In this document: in pieces, positions 7,002-12,428 of the stretch
How positions within the stretch are numbered: the first letter of the stretch is position 1
Layout: each line of letters opens with the position of its first letter
Assembly: GCA_902463905.1 (NCBI GenBank)
Contig: CABQHF010000008.1
Span: forward strand, 1-21,461
DNA from: an uncultured Faecalibacterium sp.
GTDB taxonomy: Bacteria > Bacillota > Clostridia > Oscillospirales > Ruminococcaceae
DNA length: 21,461 bases
Direction of reading: 5' to 3'
Notes under the pieces: model-generated
Database searches by the model: none
What the model saw: only the letters and a program-made list of their open reading frames with translations
Told to the model about the DNA's origin: nothing
Translations under genes and position numbers: made by a program

Positions 7002-8291
7002 ATGTCTAACTATAAATTTGAGACCCTTCAGCTGCACGTTGGCCAGGAGCAGGCCGACCCCGCTACCGATTCCCGCGCAGTGCCCATTTACCAGACCACC
7101 TCCTATGTGTTCCGCAACAGCCAGCACGCCGCTGACCGCTTCGGCCTGGCAGACGCCGGCAACATCTACGGCCGCCTGACCAACTCCACGCAGGATGTGT
7201 TTGAAAAGCGCATCGCCGCTCTGGAAGGCGGCGTGGCTGCACTGGCCACCGCTTCCGGCGCTGCTGCCATCACCTACACCATCGAGGCACTGGCACAGGC
7301 CGGTGACCACATCGTGGCCCAGAAGACCATCTACGGCGGCAGCTACAACCTGCTGGAGCACACCCTGAGCCAGTTCGGCGTGACCACCACCTTCGTGGAT
7401 GCACACAACCTGGAGGAAGTAGAGAACGCCATCCAGCCCAACACCAAGGCTGTCTATCTGGAGACCCTGGGCAACCCCAACAGCGATATCCCCGACATCG
7501 ACGCCATCGCTGCCATCGCACACAAGCACGGCCTGCCGCTGGTCATTGATAACACCTTCGGCACCCCGTACCTGATCCGTCCTATCGAGCACGGCGCTGA
7601 CATCGTGGTGCACTCCGCCACCAAGTTCATCGGCGGCCACGGCACCACCCTGGGCGGCATCATCGTGGACAGCGGCAAGTTCGACTGGAAGTCTAGCGGC
7701 AAGTACGGCAACATTGCTGCTCCCAATCCCAGCTACCACGGTGTTTCCTTCGCCGATGCTGCAGGCCCCGCTGCTTTCGTCACCTACATCCGCGCCATCC
7801 TGCTGCGTGATACCGGCGCTACCATTTCTCCGTTCAACGCCTTCCTGCTGCTGCAGGGCACCGAGACCCTGAGCCTGCGCATCGAGCGCCATGTGGAGAA
7901 CACCAAGAAGGTCGTGGAGTTCCTGGCCAACCATCCGCAGGTGGAAAAGGTCAACCACCCCTCTCTGCCGGATCACCCGGACCACGCCCTGTACGAGAAG
8001 TACTTCCCCAACGGCGGCGCATCTATCTTCACCTTCAACATCAAGGGCGGCCGTGAAGAGGCTTTCAAGTTCATCGATAACCTGAAGGTGTTCTCTCTGC
8101 TGGCAAACGTTGCCGACGTGAAGAGCCTGGTCATCCATCCGGCTTCCACCACCCACAGCCAGCTGACCGATGAGGAACTGGCCGAGCAGCAGATCTACCA
8201 GAACACCATCCGCCTGTCCATCGGCACCGAGCACATCGACGATATCATTGCCGATCTGGAAGCCGGTTTTGCAGCTGTGCGCGGCGAATAA
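7002..8291 (+). CDS. metY: O-acetylhomoserine aminocarboxypropyltransferase / sulfhydrylase (Cys/Met metabolism PLP enzyme)
   Basis: This 429-residue PLP enzyme joins sulfide to O-acetylhomoserine to make homocysteine, the last step before methionine; some relatives also accept O-acetylserine. The motifs are IYQTTSYVF (29-37), YGRLTNST (56-63), the SGAAA loop near 85, LETLGNPNSDIPDI (about 153-166), VIDNTFGTPYL (181-191) and the PLP lysine in HSATKF (Lys208) followed by IGGHGTTLGG. Its length and the long SGKFDWKSS...YHGVSF insert fit the O-acetylhomoserine sulfhydrylase branch rather than cystathionine gamma-synthase. The start has an AGAGAGG site. It is monocistronic and ends at a strong terminator. 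Expression is probably set by the leader upstream. Confidence 0.94.
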   Translation: MSNYKFETLQLHVGQEQADPATDSRAVPIYQTTSYVFRNSQHAADRFGLADAGNIYGRLTNSTQDVFEKRIAALEGGVAALATASGAAAITYTIEALAQAGDHIVAQKTIYGGSYNLLEHTLSQFGVTTTFVDAHNLEEVENAIQPNTKAVYLETLGNPNSDIPDIDAIAAIAHKHGLPLVIDNTFGTPYLIRPIEHGADIVVHSATKFIGGHGTTLGGIIVDSGKFDWKSSGKYGNIAAPNPSYHGVSFADAAGPAAFVTYIRAILLRDTGATISPFNAFLLLQGTETLSLRIERHVENTKKVVEFLANHPQVEKVNHPSLPDHPDHALYEKYFPNGGASIFTFNIKGGREEAFKFIDNLKVFSLLANVADVKSLVIHPASTTHSQLTDEELAEQQIYQNTIRLSIGTEHIDDIIADLEAGFAAVRGE

Positions 8292-8363
8292 GTCTGCCGC
8301 CGCACGGAACCTTGTTGGAATAAATCTCCTCCTATCCGTTCTTCCTTTTTTCCAAAACAGACG

Positions 8364-8394
8364 AAAGCCCTCCGGTGAAAGCTGGAGGGCTTTT
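8364..8394 (+). terminator. Intrinsic terminator after metY
   Basis: AAAGCCCTCC (8364-8373) pairs with GGAGGGCTTT (8384-8393) around a 10-base loop, ending in TTTT. Confidence 0.9.
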
Positions 8395-8421
8395 GCTGTG
8401 TCCGGGGCACGCAGCACCCAT

Positions 8422-8456
8422 AAAAAGGCCCCGCTGCGGAGGATCACAGCGGGGCC
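8422..8456 (-). terminator. Intrinsic terminator of the trpB-type gene
   Basis: On the minus strand GGCCCCGCTG (8456-8447) pairs with CAGCGGGGCC (8436-8427) around a 10-base loop, followed by TTTTT (8426-8422). It faces the metY terminator in the convergent gap. Confidence 0.9.
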
Positions 8457-8471
8457 GGGAAGGCGTAGGGC

Positions 8472-9857
8472 TTATTCGTTGCCGGGGAAGTGGGGGATGC
8501 CGTCAAAGCCCTTCTGCAGGTCGGCATCGGTGGGGATGTAGTCGGTCATCTTGCCGTCGTGGAACTTCTCGTAGGCCACCATGTCGAAGTAGCCGGTGCC
8601 GGTCAGGCCGAACACGATGGTCTTGGCCTCGCCCGTCTTCTTGCACTTGAGGGCCTCATCAATGGCCACCCGGATGGCGTGGCTGCTCTCCGGGGCGGGC
8701 AGGATGCCCTCGATGCGGGCGAACTGCTCGGCGGCCTCGAACACGCTGGTCTGCTCCACGCTGGTGGCCTCCATCAGGCCGTCGTGGTAGAGCTGGCTCA
8801 GGATGCTGCTCATGCCGTGGTAGCGCAGGCCGCCGGCGTGGTTGGGGCTGGGGATGAAGCCGGAGCCAAGGGTATACATCTTGGCCAGAGGGCAGACCAT
8901 GCCGGTGTCGCAGAAGTCATAGACGAACTTGCCGCGGGTAAAGCTGGGGCAGCTGGCGGGTTCCACCGCGATGAAGCGGTAGTCGGCCTCGCCCCGGAGC
9001 TTTTCGCCCATGAAGGGGCTGATCAGACCGCCCAGGTTGCTGCCGCCGCCGGCGCAGCCGATGATGATGTCGGGCTTGACGCCCAGCTTGTCCAGTGCGG
9101 TCTTGGTCTCCAGACCGATGACGCTCTGGTGCAGCAGCACCTGATTCAGCACGCTGCCCAGCACATAGCGGTAACCGGGGGTGGAGGTGGCCACTTCCAC
9201 AGCCTCACTGATGGCGCAGCCCAGGCTGCCGGTGGTGTCCGGGTGCTCGGCCAGAATTTTGCGTCCCACGTTGGTGGTCATGCTGGGGCTGGGGGTGACC
9301 GAGGCACCGTAGGTGCGCATCACCTCGCGGCGGAAGGGCTTCTGCTCGTAGCTTACCTTGACCATGAACACCTTGCAGTCCAGCCCGAAGTAGCTGCAGG
9401 CCATGGAGAGGGCTGTGCCCCACTGGCCGGCACCCGTCTCGGTGGTAACGCCCTTCAGACCCTGCTTCTTGGCGTAGTAGGCCTGCGCGATGGCGCTGTT
9501 GAGCTTGTGGCTGCCGCTGGTGTTGTTGCCCTCGAATTTGTAGTAGATCTTGGCCGGGGTGCCCAAGGCTTCTTCCAGCCGGTAAGCGCGGCACAGAGGG
9601 CTCGGACGGTACATACGGTAGTATTCCCGGATCTCGTCCGGGATGGGGATGTAGGCTGTGGTGTCGTCCAGCTCCTGCTGCACCAGTTCATCGCAGAAAA
9701 CGCCGTCCAGCTCCTTGGCGGTCATGGGCTGCAGGGTGCCGGGGTTCAGCAGGGGAGCGGGCTTGTTCTTCATATCGGCCCGCACATTGTACCATGCGGT
9801 GGGCAGCTCCGATTCTTCCAGGTAGAACTTGTAGGGGATGTTCGCTTCGGTTTTCAT
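8472..9857 (-). CDS. trpB: Tryptophan synthase beta chain-like protein, TrpB2 type
   Basis: This 461-residue PLP enzyme would condense indole with serine to give tryptophan. The start at 9857 is chosen for AAAGGA just upstream and because the frame extending further upstream runs through an RNA switch. The PLP lysine is in SGSHKLNS (Lys118), the catalytic region is TETGAGQWG (139-147) and the phosphate-binding loop is CAGGGSN (268-274). An N-terminal extension (about 85 residues before RPSPLCRA) and the length of ~460 are typical of TrpB2, which often works without TrpA or salvages free indole. No trpA or other trp gene is adjacent. The upstream T-box with a likely Trp codon supports a role in tryptophan supply. 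Confidence 0.92.
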   Translation of the reverse strand: MKTEANIPYKFYLEESELPTAWYNVRADMKNKPAPLLNPGTLQPMTAKELDGVFCDELVQQELDDTTAYIPIPDEIREYYRMYRPSPLCRAYRLEEALGTPAKIYYKFEGNNTSGSHKLNSAIAQAYYAKKQGLKGVTTETGAGQWGTALSMACSYFGLDCKVFMVKVSYEQKPFRREVMRTYGASVTPSPSMTTNVGRKILAEHPDTTGSLGCAISEAVEVATSTPGYRYVLGSVLNQVLLHQSVIGLETKTALDKLGVKPDIIIGCAGGGSNLGGLISPFMGEKLRGEADYRFIAVEPASCPSFTRGKFVYDFCDTGMVCPLAKMYTLGSGFIPSPNHAGGLRYHGMSSILSQLYHDGLMEATSVEQTSVFEAAEQFARIEGILPAPESSHAIRVAIDEALKCKKTGEAKTIVFGLTGTGYFDMVAYEKFHDGKMTDYIPTDADLQKGFDGIPHFPGNE

Positions 9858-9920
9858 AAGGCTTGTCCTTTCCGGGCCGGGAATGCACGCCCCGGCCGCT
9901 GCTTTGCGGGACAAGAGGGA

Positions 9921-9973
9921 AAAATAAAAAACGCTCCTGTCCCAAAACACATTCGTGCATTGGGACAAGAGCG
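9921..9973 (-). terminator. T-box terminator hairpin
   Basis: On the minus strand CGCTCTTGTCCC (9973-9962) pairs with GGGACAGGAGCG (9943-9932), followed by TTTTTTATTTTT (9931-9920). It is the off-state structure of the T-box. Confidence 0.9.
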
Positions 9974-10217
9974 GATAATGCTCCTGCGGTGCCACCCAAT
10001 CTTGGCAGGAATGACCCTGCCCACTCGTGATATGCCAACACATACCGGCTTTGTTCACGGAGACGCTCTCCGTCGCCCCTACTGCGTGCAGAACACGGTT
10101 CGGTTTGCCCTCAAAAGCCCATTCCCATCCGCGTCTGCACGGCATCGGTCTCAGCAGCTCCGACACTCTCTGTAACGGCAAAACCTGCGGTGGTACTTAT
10201 GCTTTCTCACTGGTTTG
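9921..10217 (-). promoter_or_regulatory. T-box riboswitch, probable tryptophan specificity, controlling the trpB-type gene
   Basis: Read on the minus strand, the ~297-base leader shows the invariant T-box core GGGTGGCACCGCA (9997-9985), which pairs with the uncharged tRNA acceptor end. It is followed by the terminator that core displaces. The 5' part shows a Stem I-like region with a GAGAGTGTCGG...GCTGAGACC pattern. The likely specifier is TGG in GGGAATGGGCT (plus-strand CCA 10119-10121), the Trp codon, which agrees with the gene controlled. Low charged tRNA-Trp would favour read-through. The core and terminator are certain; the specifier call is good but not proven, since a second TGG lies six bases upstream in the leader. 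Confidence 0.88.
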
Positions 10218-10222
10218 GGTGC

Positions 10223-10251
10223 ATTTTATCACTTCATGCTAATGAAGTCAA
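10223..10251 (-). promoter_or_regulatory. Sigma-A promoter of the T-box leader
   Basis: On the minus strand TTGACT (10251-10246), a 17-base spacer and TAAAAT (10228-10223) place initiation near 10216, right at the start of the T-box. This marks the last intact core-genome element before the accessory region. Confidence 0.85.
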
Positions 10252-10322
10252 GAACTTTTTTTAAAAAATATAGCGTGTTTTCCGGCAAAGTAATACTATG
10301 CTGGGAAAGCTGTGCAGCGTAG

Positions 10323-10451
10323 GAAAACAACAGCGTTTGGTGTGCGAAAGTCAGGCAGACTGGGCTGGACACGATTGAAACTGGGCTGGACACGATTGAA
10401 AAAGATGAGGATACAGAGTATATTCATGTTGATAGCATGCTGCGCAGCTGA
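10323..10451 (+). pseudogene. 3' remnant of a small ORF with a tandem duplication
   Basis: An open frame from the stop at 10320-10322 to TGA at 10449-10451 reads TGLDTIETGLDTIEKDEDTE and ends YIHVDSMLRS. It looks like the C-terminal tail of a small acidic protein, but it has no start codon or ribosome binding site in frame. The GLDTIET unit is duplicated by a 21-bp tandem repeat. It is probably a broken accessory gene; it lies 17 bases before the next small ORF, in the same direction. Confidence 0.4.
10359..10400 (+). repeat. Exact tandem duplication of 21 bp
   Basis: Positions 10359-10379 and 10380-10400 are identical. The unit contains GGGCTGGACACGATTG, and 21 bp keeps the reading frame, adding seven residues to the remnant ORF. 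Confidence 0.9.
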
Positions 10452-10468
10452 ATCGAAGGAGTGAGAAG

Positions 10469-10585
10469 ATGGCATTTTGCTTTGATGATTTTATTACGTC
10501 CACATTCGATGAGAATGACGTCCCAACTGCGCTTTCTCGTGAAAGCGAAGCAGTGTATGATATCATTTACTGCTGCACACCGTAA
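10469..10585 (+). CDS. Hypothetical 38-residue protein
   Basis: The ATG at 10469 has a good AAGGAG site (10456-10461). The product, beginning MAFCFDDFITSTFDENDVPT and ending DIIYCCTP, is small and acidic with three Cys. I recognise no family. Short ORFs of this kind are common in mobile elements of gut Clostridia, and it lies directly downstream of a similar acidic remnant. It ends 18 bases before a strongly structured inverted-repeat region. Confidence 0.45.
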   Translation: MAFCFDDFITSTFDENDVPTALSRESEAVYDIIYCCTP

Positions 10586-10602
10586 TAAAAAAATCAGTGG
10601 GC

Positions 10603-10700
10603 GCGGGTGGATTACGCGAGCCGCGCTGCTAAAAACAGCCCGCAGGGCTGTTTTTGCGCTGTCTTTGGCGACAGCGCCGCAGCTGTTCTCATCCACCCGC
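10603..10700. repeat. Nested inverted-repeat structure (multi-branched hairpin)
   Basis: An outer 10-bp stem GCGGGTGGAT (10603-10612) with ATCCACCCGC (10691-10700) encloses two perfect hairpins. One is AAAAACAGCCC/GGGCTGTTTTT (10631-10655); the other is GCGCTGTC/GACAGCGC (10656-10677). The transcript of either strand would fold into a multi-arm structure. It fits a small non-autonomous repeat element or a structured RNA. The T-rich first hairpin could also terminate transcription in either direction. Confidence 0.7.
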
Positions 10701-10727
10701 TGTGTCCGCCGGAAAATTGTGCAAAAC

Positions 10728-10764
10728 AAAAAGTTCAACGCACTTTCATACGTTGAACTTTTTT
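10728..10764. terminator. Bidirectional terminator overlapping the 3' end of the recombinase gene
   Basis: AAAAAGTTCAACG (10728-10740) and CGTTGAACTTTTT (10751-10763) form a perfect 13-bp stem with a 10-base loop. The last codons of the recombinase gene (KKFNV, stop at 10746-10748) are inside the hairpin, so stem and coding sequence overlap. Confidence 0.85.
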
Positions 10765-12242
10765 GGTGGAGCGAAGCAACCTAAATCCGAACCATTGCCC
10801 TCTGGGGCATCTTTGGCGGCGATTTCATCGAAAGTGATGGTTTTTGTGCCGTCTTTGTAGTTGAATGTAATCAAAACTTTTTCATCATAGAGATAAACAG
10901 CATTCACGAATGTATTGATAAGCGTTTCCCGGTGGCTTTTCACGTTCGGGTCGAGCTTGCGGAAGTTGGTGAGCCAAAATTTCACAAATTCTGCACTGAC
11001 CTTCGGCTTTGCCAGCTTTTCTTCTGCGATGCGGATCTCCAGTTCCTTCTGCTGGGCTTCCAACTTTTCCAAGCGTCCTTTTGTCGAGCTGGTCAGGATT
11101 CCCTCTTGAATCGCATTTAGAAGATTCTCGATGCCCCGCTCAATGTCCTTCATCTGCTTTTCGAGCAGGGGCAGCACGGTATTCTCCTGTTCCTGAAGAA
11201 TCATCACTGCGTCTACGATGGACTGGATGCAGTCATCGTCACGAATCATCTTCATGGTTTCGTTGACCACTAAATCTTCCAGCCACTCTTTGCGGACGGT
11301 CTTTTTCTTGCAGCTCTTGGTGCGTTTGGCATTGGCACACTTATAATAATGGTGGACATTCTTGTTTCGGCTTGTTCCGCACTCGCCGAACATCATCGCA
11401 CCGCACATTCCACAGAACAGCTTGGTCGTCAGCAAATAATCGTCCTCCGCTTTATGCCGAGCCGGAGCGCGGCGGTTCTTGGCGATTTTGTCCTGCACAC
11501 TGTCGAACAGTTCTTTTTCGATAATAGACGGAATGCTGTCCGGCATCACAATGTCCTTGAAACGGTTCTCGCCGATATAGCGGCGGTTCGTCAACAAAGT
11601 TTGAATACTATTATAGGTGAACTTCTGATTGCGGTTGGTAGTAACACCGCTGTCGTTCAGCCAGTTCATCAGCTCCTTCATGGTCGCGCCGTCATTATAC
11701 CGCTGAAAGGCTTCCACTACAAAGGGAGCTTTCAAAGGGTCAATCTGGAAGAACTTTTCCTCGTCCACTGTATAGCCAATGGGAATCGTGCCGCCGTTGT
11801 ACTTGCCCTTCAGAACATTCTCGGTCATGCCACGCACGACCTTTTCAGAAAGTTCGGCGGAATAATACTCGGCCATGCCGGTGAGCATACTCTTGACCAT
11901 GATACCCGCTGGGCCTTCTGAAATCGGTTCAGTGGCCGATACCAACTTAACATGGTTCCGCTCCAACTGGTACTCATAGTGTGCAGAATCGTAGCGGTTC
12001 CGGGCAAAGCGGTCAAGTTTCCAGACCAGCACAATGTCAAACAACCGCTTTTCACTGTCCTTGATCATCTGCTGGAAATCCGGGCGGTTGTCGGTTTTGG
12101 CGGAAAGAGCGCGGTCGATGTAGTGCTTAATGACTGTGATACCGTTCTTTTCCGCATAGGCAGTGCATTCCCGAATTTGCCCTTCGATGGATTCTTCACG
12201 CTGATTGTCGCTGGAATAGCGGGCGTAGATTACGGCGGTCAT
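10746..12242 (-). CDS. Large serine recombinase (site-specific integrase)
   Basis: This 498-residue recombinase inserts or excises DNA by serine-based strand exchange. The start at 12242 has GGAGGT seven bases upstream; the ATG at 12257 overlaps that site and is less likely. The resolvase domain begins MTAVIYARYSSDNQ with the catalytic Ser at residue 10, followed by ESIEGQIREC, RPDFQQMI and WKLDRFARNRYD. A recombinase domain follows (about 160-260). Next is a zinc ribbon (FCGMCG...ECG...YYKCAN...SC, about 275-312) and a coiled coil (LEKQMKDIERGIENLL to RIAEEK, about 355-420). The length is normal and no motif is missing, so it is probably active. No other mobility gene is in view, so it may serve a small element or be the end gene of a larger one. 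Attachment sites were not identified. Confidence 0.93.
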   Translation of the reverse strand: MTAVIYARYSSDNQREESIEGQIRECTAYAEKNGITVIKHYIDRALSAKTDNRPDFQQMIKDSEKRLFDIVLVWKLDRFARNRYDSAHYEYQLERNHVKLVSATEPISEGPAGIMVKSMLTGMAEYYSAELSEKVVRGMTENVLKGKYNGGTIPIGYTVDEEKFFQIDPLKAPFVVEAFQRYNDGATMKELMNWLNDSGVTTNRNQKFTYNSIQTLLTNRRYIGENRFKDIVMPDSIPSIIEKELFDSVQDKIAKNRRAPARHKAEDDYLLTTKLFCGMCGAMMFGECGTSRNKNVHHYYKCANAKRTKSCKKKTVRKEWLEDLVVNETMKMIRDDDCIQSIVDAVMILQEQENTVLPLLEKQMKDIERGIENLLNAIQEGILTSSTKGRLEKLEAQQKELEIRIAEEKLAKPKVSAEFVKFWLTNFRKLDPNVKSHRETLINTFVNAVYLYDEKVLITFNYKDGTKTITFDEIAAKDAPEGNGSDLGCFAPPKKFNV

Positions 12243-12302
12243 GGCAGGTACCTCCATTTACACATCATTGAACGATGGAACGTTCTTTCAAAGAAGCATT
12301 TC

Positions 12303-12339
12303 GTATAATGTGTATACCATATCTTGCGGAAAATTGCAA
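12303..12339 (-). promoter_or_regulatory. Probable recombinase promoter with overlapping palindrome
   Basis: On the minus strand TTGCAA (12339-12334) and TATACA (12316-12311) are spaced by 17 bases. The -10 lies within a GTATA-N5-TATAC palindrome (12303-12317) that could be a repressor site. The remaining ~90 bases up to the end of the UvrA-like gene (12429) show nothing clear. Confidence 0.45.
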
Positions 12340-12428
12340 GATGTATTTTATTATCGAACCGTAGGAAATTCGTGCAACATCCGCAAACAGCTAAAAACAG
12401 TGGACTCCCTATAAATTTTTATTTCGTG

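Noticed and set aside
6812..7009. 65-codon plus-strand ORF in the metY leader
   Set aside because: Overlaps the Cys-rich leader ORF in another frame, lacks a ribosome binding site, and runs through the terminator and past the metY start.
6972..8447. 491-codon open frame opposite metY
   Set aside because: Antisense shadow with low-complexity Val/Gly/Asp content; metY is unmistakable.
9948..9959. 12-base match between the T-box terminator loop and the metY leader (TGCACGAATGTG)
   Set aside because: In a window of this size a shared 12-mer is expected by chance many times.
8490..10175. Long open frame on the plus strand (561 codons) opposite the trpB-type gene
   Set aside because: It is antisense to a clear TrpB2, runs across the T-box leader, and its translation is Gly/Ala/His/Val-rich with no motif: a shadow of GC-rich coding DNA.
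10424..10738. 104-codon minus-strand ORF across the nested inverted repeats
   Set aside because: It is produced by the structured repeat and overlaps the better-supported 38-codon ORF; no ribosome binding site.
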